Shown: positions 9,701-20,976, numbered from the stretch's first letter. The stretch is 64,000 nt of DNA from Owenia fusiformis (GCA_903813345.2 CAIIXF020000005.1:29203375-29267374), one strand, 5' to 3'. A program made the numbers and translations. The notes: generated by a model from the letters alone, not told the origin.

Positions 9701-12700
9701 TATGGGACGGAGGGGGGGAGCAGGCAATTTCTGCTAGGAAATTCAACAAATCTGGAAGATTTATTTTTTCAAGAAAAAGTTTACTATTGAATTGCTAAAT
9801 GGATAGGCGCACGGTATGGTAGAATATGTTAGGTTTTCTGGGATTTTTTCTGAAACGATACGCATCTAAGGTATGAGATCTATTAAAAAAGGCGCAAGGC
9901 CATCAACAGGCACAAATCAACGTTTTTGCTATAAATCAAGCAACAATGGACTACACGACCTGTAATAAATACTTGTAAGTGATGTTATCATAACTAAATT
10001 AATGTCATTGCTGAATTTATAAAATAAGTTTCCATACGTAAAATAAAAAATAATCGAAAATAATTAAAATGGGACGGAGGGGGGGGAGGGGACGGAGGGG
10101 GGAGTAATAATTCTATAAAGTGAAACAACTTCACACGAATTCTTGTATTTGAAAAATGAACTCATTAACTTAGTAAGAAACTGGATGATATACCCCTGGA
10201 GACTGAAAAATGGGGACATTTGGAGTAAAAGGACTTAAAGTCGCGAAACATCTCCAATCATGTCTTATATACATATTGCTCCCCCCCTCCGTCCCAAATT
10301 CATTATTTTCGATTATTTTTTATTTCACATATGGAAACTTATTTTATAAATTCAGCAATGGCATTAATTTAGTTATGATAACATCACTTACAAGTATTTA
10401 TTACAGGTCGTCCAGACCATTGTTGCTTGATTTATAGCAAAAACGTTGATTTGTGCCTGTTGATGGCCTTGCGCCTTTTTTAATAGATCTCATACCTTAG
10501 ATGCGTATCGTTTTAGAAAAAATCCCAGAAAACCTAACATATTCTACCATACCGTGCGCCTATCCATTTAGCAATTCAATAGTAAACTTTTTCTTGAAAA
10601 AATAAATCTTCCAGATTTGTTGAATTTCCTAGCGGAAATTGCCTGCTCCCCCCTCCGTCCCATATTCACGATCACCGGGCGTGTCCCATGAATTTTATTG
10701 ACTTGCAGAAACCACTCCATTCAACTACACGGGACAACTAACGCTATGGAGGATGTTTTGTGGCTGTGTGTTTGACTTCTTGAATTTCTGCTTTCTACTG
10801 TATATTACATAGAATGTGAAAATAATAAATAGGTTACTCAAGTGCTTAAAATTATTGTTATTTTTTTTGTCTTTTATTATTCCATAAGAATGTTATCCTT
10901 AATATGCAACCCAAAAAGTTAAGGACAACTTATATACATGCTATTTAAACAAAGTAAAAAGTTGTCCTTTAGATTTTTTGAGCAGTATATATTAGGTCTA
11001 CAATTTCATTTTCGCTGATTAGTTGCCATGCGAGTACTCATTTAAGAAGTTATTAATTTTAAACAACCTGAACATTTTACCTCTTGATCAGTAGGGGTCC
11101 CAGGTTTAGCACCTTTTACAGTGAAATCTTTGATTTTGAAGTCAGAATCAGGGGTCTTTTCCAGAGGCTCCTTCAACACCTTGTTGTTTTCTTCTCTCTC
11201 TTGTTTAAGTCTACAAGAAATAAGATTTTATATACATGTGTGCCATGTCAGTAAGTTCTCAGAGAAAGGCTTCAGAGAAAGTGATGGCACTCATTGGAAT
11301 GTTAAATGATGGCACTCATTGGAATGTTAAATGCTGGTACTCATTGGAATGTTAAATGATGGCACTCATTGGAATGATAAATGATGGCACTCATTGGAAT
11401 GTTAGATGATGGCACTCATTGGATTGTTAAATGATGGCACTCATTGGAATGTTAAATGATGGCACTCATTGGATTGTTAAATGGTGGCACTCATTGTAAT
11501 GTTAAATGATGGCACTCATTGGAATGTTAGATGATGGCACTCATTGGAATGTTAAATGATGGCACTTATTGGAATGTTAGATGATGGCACTCATTGGAAT
11601 GTTAAATGATGGCACTCATTGGAATGTTAAGTGATGGCACTCATTGGAATGTTAAATGATGGCACTCATTGGAATGTTAAATGATGGCACTCATTGGAAT
11701 GTTAAATGATGGCACTCATTGGAATGTTAAATGATGGCACTCATTGGAATGTTAAATGATGGCACTCATTGGAATGTTAAATGATGGCACTCATTGGAAT
11801 GTCAAATGCTGGCACTCATTGGAATGTTAAATGATGGCACTCATTGGAATATTAAATGATGGCGCTCATTGGATTGTTAAATGATGGCACTCATTGGAAT
11901 GTCAAATGCTGGCACTCATTGGAATGTTAAATGATGGCACTCATTGGAATATTAAATGATGGCGCTCATTGGATTGTTAAATGATGGCACTCATTGGAAT
12001 GTTAAATGATGGCACTTATTGGATTGTTAAATGATCGCACTCATTGGTATGTTAAATTTCATCTACTTTCTTCAAATTGGACAAACATATAGTTGCGATC
12101 ATTGCTATGGTAACTCATATTTTTGGCAGGCAGAACAATTTTTCAAAAAAATATTTATAAGTAGTGCTTATTAGTGCCAATAAGCAATAATGTTCTGTTT
12201 AAGAAACCCTACTCTTACTATTGAAAATTGATTCTACCGATTCTCTTCCAAATGAATCTACTTGTTGAGACCTGAGCAACTTGAGTTCTTCTGAAAAAAT
12301 GAAGATTTCAGCAATGGTGCCATTGACTTAACATGGGGATGCAATTGACTTTAATCCTGCATATCTACATTCACACAAAGTAGATATACAGGATAAAAGT
12401 CAAATGTATCCCCACTTTGAGTCAAAACACCCTTGCAGAAATCCTCATTTCCTAAGAAGAACATTTTCAATACTAAGAATGGGGATTTTTTTACATGACG
12501 TTAAAGCTTAACTTATGCCTTTTTTAATATTATGGTTAATACTAACAGAGGCATTACTTGAGTTTTGTACAGTACTTACCTGTCTAGAAAGTTTTCCTTG
12601 GCAATCTGTATCTTCATAACATTACCCTTCCATTTAGTGTTGTTGTAAGAGCTCATACCTACAAGTAAATTGCAATGGTTCAATGAACGTTTCAAACAAT

Positions 12701-14947
12701 ATAAACAGTGCTCTCACCAGGATAATTTTGTGAGTGGGATTTCGTTTTTTTCGCTATTTTTAATAGTGCCACATTTAAGGATTTTGTTATTTTTAGTGCA
12801 ACATTTTAAGGTTTTCTAATTTTCATGGAACAATTTAGGATGCGCAATAAATTATTGGAGAAACATTTTGTTGAAATACAAGGAGGTGCAGCATCTCAGA
12901 ATGTCAATGTGGGGAGGGATAGTACTGATCTCAAAGGAAAAGTGGCATTAATAGGCTTAAAGATTTGAATGAGTGATTTCAACAGGTTGCTGTTTTTGGG
13001 TAAGAAATTTGATCATTTTGACTGAGTGTAAAAAGATTTTCAGAAAGGTTGTCATGGTATTTTTGAATTATTTTCAACGTGATTCCTCAATTTCTTTTTG
13101 GTCTTTAAGTTACATGTAATTGCAAATCAATTCATACTAGGCTCACTCATGAAAACCCTGGATATAAATTATCATAAATACTTCTTTTATTGGTATTCAT
13201 TGGTATCACCATACAATTAAATAATAACCATGGTTAACCAAATTATGGGATAGAGAAGATAGCCCCACATTTTGTACTTACATTTCTTAATATTCCCGTC
13301 AGTTGTCTTCAGATTGATGTATGCAAATGTCTTGTTTTGGTCAGCTGGAATATGAATTATAGATAAAGTTAAAATATAAAAGGTATTACACCAAATGTCC
13401 ACTGAAATTTGAAGTTATTGTCACAGTAATCTAACATTCATTGAGAATTGTCACAATAACAGGGCTTGCATTAACGGCGTCCCGTACATGTTAAGGACTC
13501 AAAAATAATTTGGAAGACGCAAAAATTGAAAATATTTCCGTTTTTTGGACGCAAATTTTTTTTAGGTCAATACTACAATGTGTTTACAACGATACCTAAC
13601 AGAAACAAATAATTATGATCTCTCACCTTTATTTGAATCGTAAATAAGGCTCAACATGTTGAATATTTACAAATAATCATGATTCTCTCGAATTTTTTCG
13701 ACTTTGTTTATTTTTAGATTTGAAACCATGACACACCACAGTTTTCCCTATTCAGAAACAAATATTAGGTTATTCATGAAATAAAATGTATTCATTGTCG
13801 AATGAACGAACATGCATTTATTCAGTCCGTACTGAATGTTTACTTCCGTTTTCCGCGGCAAGAAGTTATACCTCAAAACTAGGGCTGGCACAGAACGGAA
13901 TTATTGTCCGAACCGTCCGATTTTGCCTTCGGAAACGGACTTTCGGACCTACCTTCTCATATTCCGATAATTTTCTGAATTTTTGTTTTCCAACTCGCTA
14001 TAGCGAACTCATACTATGAAACGAAATCAATAAATATATATAATTATTAAACATTTTCACTTGGTAAAGTTGTTTTATATGTAATGAATGATAGAAATAG
14101 ATAAAGTATGATTGTTTTATATATATTCAGTACCTATAAGAAAATAAAATTATTGTAAGAAAGCCAATATACAATATACAGTAACAGTTGTATGCCAAGG
14201 TGCCAAGAAGGCAAGGACATTAACATTTTGCCATTAGTTTTGAACACTTATGTCACTTGTTCTGGCAGTTAGATAGTGTTAGTGTTTGTATTTAATAAAC
14301 TTAAATAGTTGTATATAGTTGTACACTGCTGTTCCTATGGTAACAAAAATGAGAACTTCAGGGGAGAAGTAGGAACTATTTTAAATAAGGTCCGAAATTC
14401 TGAAAGTTCCGAATTCCGAAGCCAAGTTCCGAGTTCCGTTCCGATTCCGTTCCGTGCCAGCCCTACTCAAAACAGGCTAGAAATAGGGGACACACTTTTT
14501 TTTCAAAGAACACACTTTTAAAAAAAATTGCGTCCTTGGGACTCACAAATTTTCTAACCTAATGCAAGCGCTGAATTAATAAATTAAGAAAATTTGTCGC
14601 CAAAGTTACATATATCATGAGCCTTCCAGGTAAAGTTGACACAGATATTTACATCATGGGTGTTCTATGGAAAGCTAAAGAAGATATTTTTATCACGGGC
14701 CTTCTTCCTTCTATGGAAAGTAGACGCAGATATTAACACAATGAATCTTCAATGGAAATCCCATGCAGATATTAATGACTCAAATAAATATGACTGCGGC
14801 TTTCTTACGAGTCTCTCCTTTCTTGCTCTGTATGCTGACTGACTTGATGTCTCCGAACATCTTGAAGCGAGCCTCGAGCTGTGATGAAGTTATATCCGGA
14901 TACAGACCCCCTATGAACAGCCTCTGGAGTGTTAATGTATCTGCCAT
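6600..14947 (-). CDS. NOL8: NOL8 nucleolar RRM protein, N-terminal exons
   Basis: Six coding exons on the minus strand (14947-14809, 13344-13282, 12658-12580, 11210-11081, 9205-9135, 6751-6600) join in consistent phases to about 211 residues. Residues 10-15 (LFIGGL) and 51-58 (KTFAYINL) are the RNP2 and RNP1 strands of an N-terminal RRM. They are followed by the NOL8-type blocks TKWKG, IQIAKENFL, GRVLPVLELK, DPSKLCHAI and SPMTKKRKGEF, in the order I recall from vertebrate NOL8. NOL8 (Nop132) is a nucleolar RNA-binding protein linked to ribosome biogenesis. Vertebrate NOL8 is above 1100 residues, so only the first fifth is here; the rest must lie below base 1, or is lost. The start Met gives the family's usual short lead before the RRM. 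Confidence 0.85.
7026..8968 (-). mobile_element. TGTCACCAC-terminal element with satellite core
   Basis: The element is bounded by ATGTCACCACC near 7040 and TGGTGGTGACAT at 8953-8964; AGGCATTAACATGACAAA on the 7026 side matches the 3' ends of the short copies in reverse. The 8940-8965 end is a hairpin (TGTCACCAC..GTGGTGACA). A CpG-rich GCCGGACGCCAAC repeat lies at 8850-8915, and a ~1.7 kb satellite fills the middle. No transposase frame is seen, so it is non-autonomous. It lies in the U12-type intron of NOL8. Seven short relatives lie elsewhere in the window. Confidence 0.65.
7060..8800 (-). repeat. Tandem satellite, ~13 units of 124-149 bp
   Basis: The marker GTAGATGATTT recurs at about 7146, 7240, 7368, 7492, 7616, 7763, 7901, 8048, 8183, 8332, 8468, 8648 and 8772. 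Most spacings are 124-149 bp, with a 94 bp first and one 180 bp unit. Each unit contains an A-run, GTCAATTTGAAGCAAGTTGA, one or two TTTTTGACC blocks, GAGAAGGTCATTGAAGGTCA and TCAAATCTAAAGTCA. Length differences come from internal duplication of GACCTTTTTT and of the AAATCTAAAGTC block. Confidence 0.9.
9135..9205 (-). other. NOL8: NOL8 exon with U12-like donor
   Basis: The acceptor is CTCTGTTTCAG at 9206 and the exon enters in phase 0, encoding HWVIGKYGRVLPVLELKRRD and then RKK. The exon end is uncertain by two bases. GTATCCTTA at 9136-9128 is a near-perfect U12 5' splice site and would end the exon at 9137. Family alignment and frame instead favour 9135, with an intron starting ATCCTT and ending AC. 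Confidence 0.75.
9494..9661. mobile_element. CAGTAAAACCTG-type MITE, copy 1
   Basis: The left end is TACAGTAAAACCTGTGAAGC, the right end CAGGTCTTACTGA, and the interior holds GAACACCT repeats. The TA-flanked CAGT..ACTG inverted ends resemble Tc1/mariner-pogo elements. There is no coding capacity. It lies in a NOL8 intron. Confidence 0.5.
9668..10776. repeat. Long inverted repeat with ~400 bp arms
   Basis: Bases about 9682-10087 and 10275-10684 are near-perfect reverse complements, running through GGTGATCGTGAATATGGGAC, GGCGCACGGTATGGTAG and GGCGCAAGGCCATCAACAGG. The spacer is about 190 bp. Each arm is bounded at both ends by GGGACGGAGGGGGGGAG-type tracts (about 9702, 10071, 10276, 10655). An outer match, AACACACAGCCAC at 9672-9684 against GTGGCTGTGTGTT at about 10759-10772, is offset by about 75 extra bases on the right. 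No transposase is seen. It is a foldback element or an inverted duplication. Confidence 0.85.
11081..11210 (-). other. NOL8: NOL8 exon, charged linker
   Basis: This 130 bp exon lies between TTTCTTGTAG and GTAAAATG, entering in phase 2 and leaving in phase 0. It encodes a Lys/Glu-rich linker starting RLKQEREEN, corresponding to the charged linker after the RRM in vertebrate NOL8. It is followed on the minus strand by a long intron with the inverted-repeat structure. Confidence 0.8.
11282..12057. repeat. 25 bp minisatellite, ~31 copies
   Basis: The unit is GATGGCACTCATTGG plus AATGTTAAAT (25 bp), repeated about 31 times with few substitutions. Variants mark a higher-order period: the block starting GTCAAATGCT at 11801 recurs at 11901, four units later. 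There is no open frame across it on either strand, and there are no spacers, so it is not a CRISPR array. It lies in a NOL8 intron. Confidence 0.95.
12285..12462. repeat. Foldback, ~83 bp arms and 11 bp loop
   Basis: The left arm 12285-12368 and right arm 12380-12462 are reverse complements with scattered mismatches. The best core is TTGACTTTAATCCTGCATATC against GATATACAGGATAAAAGTCAA. It could form a long hairpin in the NOL8 pre-mRNA. No target duplication is recognised. Confidence 0.75.
12580..12658 (-). other. NOL8: NOL8 exon (RRM C-terminal part)
   Basis: This 79 bp exon lies between ACTTGTAG and GTAAGTAC. It enters in phase 1 and leaves in phase 2. It encodes MSSYNNTKWKGNVMKIQIAK and then ENFLD. 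The TKWKG and IQIAKE blocks are the most family-specific part of the NOL8 RRM. Confidence 0.85.
13282..13344 (-). other. NOL8: NOL8 exon (RRM RNP1)
   Basis: This 63 bp exon lies between ATATTCCAG and GTAAGTAC, with phase 1 at both ends. It encodes DQNKTFAYINLKTTDGNIKK, containing the RNP1-like strand of the RRM. The split proline and cysteine codons at its edges restore the expected family sequence. Confidence 0.85.
13460..14573. mobile_element. Old TIR element, hAT-like ends
   Basis: The left end CAGGGCTTGCATTA (13460-13473) and right end TAATGCAAGCGCTG (14560-14573) are inverted, and subterminal GGACGC/GCGTCC blocks also match in reverse. No clean target duplication is visible. The element contains a younger hAT-like insertion at 13880-14465. 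Confidence 0.55.
13880..14465. mobile_element. Nested hAT-type MITE with 8 bp target duplication
   Basis: The ends TAGGGCTGGCAC and GTGCCAGCCCTA are perfect 12 bp inverted repeats, extended by AGAACGGAA/TTCCGTTCC. CTCAAAAC directly flanks both sides (13872-13879 and 14466-14473), the 8 bp duplication typical of hAT elements. It is 586 bp long, AT-rich inside, and has no transposase frame. It inserted into the older element at 13460-14573. Confidence 0.85.
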
Positions 14948-14956
14948 TTCCAGTGC
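14809..14956 (-). other. NOL8: NOL8 exon with start codon (RRM RNP2)
   Basis: The acceptor is TGATTGACAG and the exon starts at 14956. Nine untranslated bases precede ATG at 14947-14945. It encodes 46 residues plus one base, including LFIGGL (RNP2), and ends in ACTC/GTAAGA (phase 1). The acceptor in front of the ATG means at least one 5'UTR exon lies upstream. Confidence 0.85.
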
Positions 14957-16839
14957 CTGTCAATCATACAATAAATAAAATTGAAGTTTGAAACACAAAA
15001 TGAAAATCTGAGCAAAGGGCTGGTGTGAAAACTCAGTACACCCCATGCTGAAACAATAGGAGCTCCCCAACCTTCCCGGGAAGAATTCTATTCACTTTTT
15101 AAAACAAAAAAACCATCATGGCTGAAACTCCCTAAATTGCAAAAGGTCACAGGTTTACTGAAAACAATGGTAACCATATCTGAACTACAAAAAAAAAAGT
15201 TTGTAACTACAATATGAATATATTTCCCATATACGAGATGACACTTTGGTCCTTTGAGTGCTCATCTTTTAGGTTTGATATGACACACAAAATGTGAAAC
15301 ATAAGCTCTCAAACAAGCAAACAAGTAAATGTGAAAAATATCAATAAAAAATGGCTCATAAGTACATACAATATTGAATAAACTGTTATGTAATAAGTAA
15401 TAGTTAGTCCCTTGGCCAATGTAATATATCTACCCTTGGGACCTACTGCCCTTGGTCAGCTATATTATATTGGACTGGGGATGATCTCAATATCCTGAAC
15501 CTCAAGTAGGATATATCTCTATGTTCATATGAAATGGGCTAGCAAATGCAGAAAAAAGTAATTGTTAGTAATCATAGAAAGCATAAAAATGCCATTGTAT
15601 GTTATACTAACACTTAATAAGATAATGAAAACGTGTTTGTCAGGAAAATATGATCAAGTAAGACTGACTGGCAACTAAACTTTGAAACCAATTGATTTCA
15701 AAAGTATTATCTCGGTCAGAGTTTTAACTTAGCCATATACTGTAGTGTACAACAGAATTTGTTTGATTTACCTTCTAAAGAAGATCACTCTCTCAATCTC
15801 ACAATTTGTATGTCTTTGTGTCTGATCACATTGGATTGGATTTTATCATATTTCTGTATCAATTATGACATTAATATGGAACGAAAACATTTTTGAAAAA
15901 ATTGCTTCATCTGCACATGTTATTTTCTGGTACAAAATAAAGTATGAAGGTGCATATTTTTAGATAAAGTGGAAAACAATATTTTGAATGTTAACTCATG
16001 CGATCCATTGCTTTCAGCTAATTTTGGTTACCCATAATGGATATCTTTAAAACCGCCAAAGGAATCACTTATTCCTTTAAAGGGGTTAACTGTGTTTCAA
16101 AACACAACACATTGATGCGAGAAAAATTAAAACGAAGAGATTTTCACTTTTGATCGCAATATTTGCGTGTAATTTTTAACTTATATCAACCATCAAATTC
16201 CTCCATTTATTCCGGGCCAGTCAAACGGGGAATCCCCTTTTAAATCCAACCGCCATCTTGAAAAGTGATGGAGTCTCTCTCAATCAAAAACGAAAATCTC
16301 TTCATTCTGCCGATAAAACCAGACAATTGTGGATTCAACTATAAACTACACGAAAAGAATGCTAAAATACCAAGGAATCTATTGAAGTAGGTATCATAAG
16401 GGTAAGGGGTGTAGATAATTCTCCCAAGTTGTAATCGTACAGGCAAAAGATTGGGCTCTCTCCAGGACTACAGTCCTGGCACGGGATAACTTTCCCCAAC
16501 TTGTAGAAGTCCTGGAATTGGATCATTTCTTTCCTGAGGCTTGGAAGATAATGATATGCGAAGGAAATTATTAATTACACTGCAGCAGAGCATGTGCCTA
16601 CTTTAAACCTCGATAAACGCTATTAGAATTTTGATCTTATAATTCCATAAAATCATAAAAACTCAAATAAAATAAATTTACTCTATTATCGCCCAACACA
16701 ATCGACTGGAATTCACAACAGTGGAGATAAGATATTTCAAAGAAAGTTGGATTAAATGTTATAACTAATGCCATGTAGATTTAACACAATGTGTTGCATG
16801 TTCATCTCGATGCAATCTAATAGCAGAAGATAAACTCAC
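14957..16839 (-). other. NOL8 first intron, no coding exon
   Basis: This is the likely intron between the 5'UTR exon and the start-codon exon. It holds one arm (about 15862-15975) of the element whose full inverted copy is at 25553-25964, sharing CTGCACATGTTATTTTCTGG. Nothing else recognisable was seen. Confidence 0.4.
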
Positions 16840-17680
16840 CAAACTTTTTAAAACATGCTGAATTCTAAACCCGGAAGTGAGGATTAAATTTTAGAATCAC
16901 GAAATACAATCGGCGGATAGTTTGATTAGTTTCTAGATTTTTATATATACTAGTTCAACAAGTTAAACTCAATACCTTATTTCGTTTTTTAACCGTACAT
17001 TAGCCGCGGGATACAAGATCACTGTGAAGATGTCAGAAGGAAATAAGGCCCAGATACTAGATTTAACCTTGTTGAACTATAAAATATCCATAAAATATAC
17101 ATGTGCCTATGCCTGTACATCACAAACTCCAGCGGGATAGCTAGTGTTCAACTTACAGACCAGACACTACCATGGGGATGGAAGAGTGGGTGTATGCCAT
17201 GGTGTTTTAATGGTCAACACTATTGAGTAATTTGAATTCTTTACTCATTTATAGATGGCAGCCCAAAACAAGGAGTGCCTGGAATCTAAATGCGTTATGC
17301 TCCAACAACCGGAAGCATTTTGAATCGGCAAAAATGTTGTTTTAAATTCGTGGATATTTTAGCAGATTTCTACAATTTCAGCTAAAGAGACATTACAAAT
17401 ATTATACGGTAAGTCAATTAGATATATTACAATTCGTTTGTCATTGCTCCCGATGTCCGATTTGCAAGAAACATGTAAATGAGAAGCTGTGAAAATGTTA
17501 CCATTTTTTCTTGCAAATCTCCGAATGACTTGGGACTTGAGTTTGACAGTCACAGTTTACCTTCTTCTAAGGCCACTGTATCGTGGCCTTCCAGTACAGA
17601 TATATTCCTGCATGAACAACTGGTCATGTCGTAATCATAAGATTTGAAATCATATGTCCGCCATTTTTCCACATCACAAT
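16240..17680 (-). promoter_or_regulatory. Probable NOL8 promoter and 5'UTR exon region
   Basis: On the minus strand ACTTCCGGGTT (an ETS/GABP-type motif, plus-strand 16861-16875) is followed by AAAGTTTG/GTGAGTTT, a donor at 16839. This makes a short noncoding first exon around 16840-16865 plausible. A second CCGGAAG lies near 17309. A YY1-type CAAGATGGCGG (minus strand) lies at 16250-16260, and a weaker AATGGCGGAC near 17657-17668. ETS and YY1 sites are typical of TATA-less housekeeping promoters and suit NOL8. The exact start is not visible. Confidence 0.4.
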
Positions 17681-18066
17681 TTGAATTGCGAGTTTTGGTC
17701 TTATTACCTCACCAAAAATTCCAAAACACACACAAAGTGATCAGTGTATTAGTTCACATCTTCTGGATCGCTAACTTAGAATTTACAGCCAGTTACTAAT
17801 GTCAGACGTAACGACATTTCGTCCAGTTTTCGAACATCGCCATTTTTCTTGGAGCCATTTTGTTTTAATTTTAGACGAAATCCTGATGAAATCATGTCAT
17901 ATCTCATCAAGGAGCCGAGCTGGGTCCGGTTTGATTAATGATTTATTTATCTGGCGATTTTTAAAATATTCAATAAATTGATGACACCCCGGCAGCTTTT
18001 TTCAAATAGAGTTCACAGTATTCCAGATGAATCCCCTCTAGCCAAGTATTGGCTAGAGACTCGAGT

Positions 18067-18122
18067 AAGTCACAGTGACCATGGGTTTTCAAGAGACACT
18101 TGAAAGCCCATGCTGTGACACT
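18067..18122. repeat. Short foldback, CATGGG..CCCATG family
   Basis: GTCACAGTGACCATGGG, then TTTTCAAG, a five-base loop, CTTGAAAGCCCATG and CTGTGACACTG form a hairpin. A shorter relative with the CATGGG/TTGAAAGCCCATG core is at 47115-47146. Confidence 0.6.
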
Positions 18123-18345
18123 GTTATATTAGTTATTTAGAATCTTCATGTGTGACCCCAAGAATTACTAAAATAAGAAAATATAGAATATATATATCTG
18201 GGTGATTAGAAAATGGACATTTTTTTAAAAAAGTCGAGCAGCCACAAAGATACTTCTCGTCAAACTGAGTTTATGACAAAACTTATGAAAGAATCAATAA
18301 AAGGTAAGTGGTATACATTAGGCGGATGCCAAAAATTAAACGTGG

Positions 18346-18548
18346 CCAGGCTCGTAGCCCAAACCCTGCAAACCCCCCCCCCCCCCTGGCCAAAAATTCT
18401 TTCAAAATCATGCAGTTTTTCACCATTTTGAGCACTTCTCTTGTTATTTTAGCCATATTTGGGCCAAAGTTGCCAAATGTGAACCCCCCCTTGGAAATTT
18501 TTGAAAACTGAACCCCCCCCCCTTGGCAAATCCTGGCTACGGGCCTGG
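18346..18548. mobile_element. Inverted-repeat element with poly-C tracts
   Basis: The ends CCAGGCTCGTAGCCC and TGGCTACGGGCCTGG are inverted. Inside are a C-run of about 14 at 18367 and further C-runs near 18484 and 18513, each followed by TTGG or CTGG and AAA. No frame is coding. Confidence 0.55.
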
Positions 18549-18925
18549 TGGCGCCAGTTTGAAACTTCAGAATGCTTTCTGTGATTCAAAATCACAAAAA
18601 AGTCGAGTAACTTTTTAAATGTCGAAGAGCTTAGTATTTACAACAAGTGACAGCACAAGATCTATAGGGAGTGACAAAATTACAAGCAACTTGCATAATT
18701 GACCTTCTACAATATCAAATACAAAATCTCCCAAAAGATTCACAATATGTTATAAATTGGTGAAGTTATTAATGATTCAAAGTGCAAAAATGGGTGAAAA
18801 ATGTTTAAATTCTCCCAAATAATAAGTATGGTAACCATTCTTATCGAAAAATAATACATTATTGTAAAAATCTTTCGTTTTTCTTGAATAAAGTATGCAC
18901 TTTTGTGATTTTTAGAAAATAGACA

Positions 18926-19045
18926 TGACAAGGAATGACATGAGCCAAAAATATTCTAAAATTGAAACAATTTTTTGTTAAGCCTAAGAAAAGGAATGAC
19001 ATGAGCCAGAAATATTCTAAAATTGAAACAATTTTTTGTTAGGCT
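18926..19045. repeat. ~66 bp tandem duplication
   Basis: AAGGAATGACATGAGCC, AAATATTCTAAAATTG and AAACAATTTTTTGTTA occur twice in direct order with only a few differences. It is a simple recent duplication in noncoding DNA. Confidence 0.85.
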
Positions 19046-19419
19046 GCTCGCTAGATCTGATTCTCTTTTTAAATTTTAGATAAACAAGCCAAAGTTTCGC
19101 AAAAGTAACCCCCATATGCATTTTCAGATTGGCTCCTGACTAGGGCCTATTATATAAAAATTTGGTAAAGCGCTTTACCCTCAAATGTTACAATGCCAAT
19201 GTGCACTGTTCATTTCCCTTCTGTGTTGTATTTTATATTATGTTCCTGTTTAACGGTCTGTTCCTAAACATCAATCATTTAAGAGGCACATGTTGGTAAC
19301 AATACCGATACTTTCAATGAAACAATTTTGTTGTTAGTCTAAAGAATATTTTGACTTTTTAGCATTTAGAAGACTGGTCCTTATAAGAGTAACCTATACT
19401 TTAGAGAAAACTTAATTCT

Positions 19420-19536
19420 TATATCACCACCACAAATGGCGGTGTTTGCCAGTCAGTGTTCAGTGTTCAGTGGTTGGTATTCAGCATTCAGCCTCTTGCA
19501 TCTGTACCAAATGACAAGTGGTGACATTAATGCCTG
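19420..19536 (+). mobile_element. Short TGTCACCAC-family element
   Basis: The start is TATATCACCACCACAAATGG, the interior has GTTCAGTGTTCAGTGG, and the end is CATCTGTACCAAATG followed by AAGTGGTGACATTAATGCC. It has the same ends as the large element at 7026-8968 but lacks its satellite. Confidence 0.6.
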
Positions 19537-20844
19537 TTCATTTCTGAACTTGACTATTTTGTGATATGGCACTTGAGGTCAGTTTGACATGATGCTTATT
19601 TAAAACATACTCCTCAGCAGTCCTGTTGAAATTGACACAAGTACTGTGCTGAAAGGTTTGATTGATCCAATATGACTTTTAAATAAAGTCACCGAAAAAT
19701 ATGAGTTGTCTTTTCACCTAAGAAATGACTTCATTTCATCTGAAAAAAGGTGACAACCTTTAAACCCTTCAATTCTAAAAACACAAAAATATGTATAAAA
19801 TGCTTGTATATATGAAATAAATTAAATGAAAAAAATATCTGAAACATGGCTGGTCATTTAATCCAGTCACTCTCTACCTCTATCACAGCTCCATAGTAAG
19901 GTTGAAAATTTGAAAAAGGTTGATAGTTTTCAATTTTGACTTTGATTTATGGAGGAGATCTACATCGCAGTTTAAATTATTAATGTGCTAGTTAATGAAC
20001 AAATGTTTCAATTAGTCAAAAGCATTGTTCTAAATTACAAGCAATTGCTTAATGAAATGTGTTCCCTGGAAAATCAATTAATCCTTCAATTAAAATGAAC
20101 ACATTTTATGTTTCAGGCATTTTATAAAGGATTTAGCCCGTGGGCTTTAGAATATATTCATGTATATACATGTTCAATAGCTTGCATAATGCTGAATCAT
20201 TATGAAAGAAAATCCATAATCTGTCTGATTATTAATCTGTTAATCTTCTATGATTGTTAATTTGAGCATATGATTTCCTGGAATCTCATGTTTTGTCATT
20301 GTGTGGTTACATCCTCTCCCAGACCCCCTCTTATCTGTCATTTGCGACATTGGAAAGATCAAGACAAAGGGGGCGTGGTTATCGCAACGATCCTCTCCCT
20401 ATTTTCTTTGTTTGGTGATTGAGTTTGCTTGGTCTGGTTAGTAGAGAGGGACTAGTCCTGCATATGAGTCTGATAAAAGACTCACAGATTTATTAGGCAG
20501 TTCTTACAAATTGCTATTGTTTTAAGACTTGTATGCAATATTCTGTTAAGTTATGTATAAATGAAAAAATTGATGATGATTGAATACTTTTTAGTATAAA
20601 ATACTGATATCTGACATATATTCTTTATTCATTCATGTTGTAAGTTGGTATTTTTCTATATCTTTTGAGGTTACAGTAACTTAACTCTTGTTGAAAGTCT
20701 TCCTACCAGTATCCTACCAGTAACTTTGTGTAGTCTTGCCTTTAGTCCCCAATATCACTCCAAAAACATCCACACCTAACCACTGGAGGGGAAGTGCTAG
20801 AGGAGATGATCCACAGATTTGATGTATGGCTTTTTGTACATTAA

Positions 20845-20976
20845 ATGTCACTATCACAAGTGGTAACATATTGTTATACTCTCCAACTTTATTGTAGATA
20901 GTGTTCAATGTTCAAGGTGTTTGGCAGTCAGTCTCTGTAACAAATGGTTAGGTGTTGACATTTTGCATGTTGATGT
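20845..20976 (+). mobile_element. Short TGTCACCAC-family element
   Basis: It begins ATGTCACTATCACAAGTGGT followed by AACATATTGTTAT, the 5' hairpin of the family. It ends CTGTAACAAATGG followed by TTAGGTGTTGACATTTTGC. Confidence 0.6.

Noticed and set aside
11282-12057. CRISPR-like regular repeat
   Set aside because: Units are contiguous with no spacers and the context is a eukaryotic intron; it is a minisatellite.
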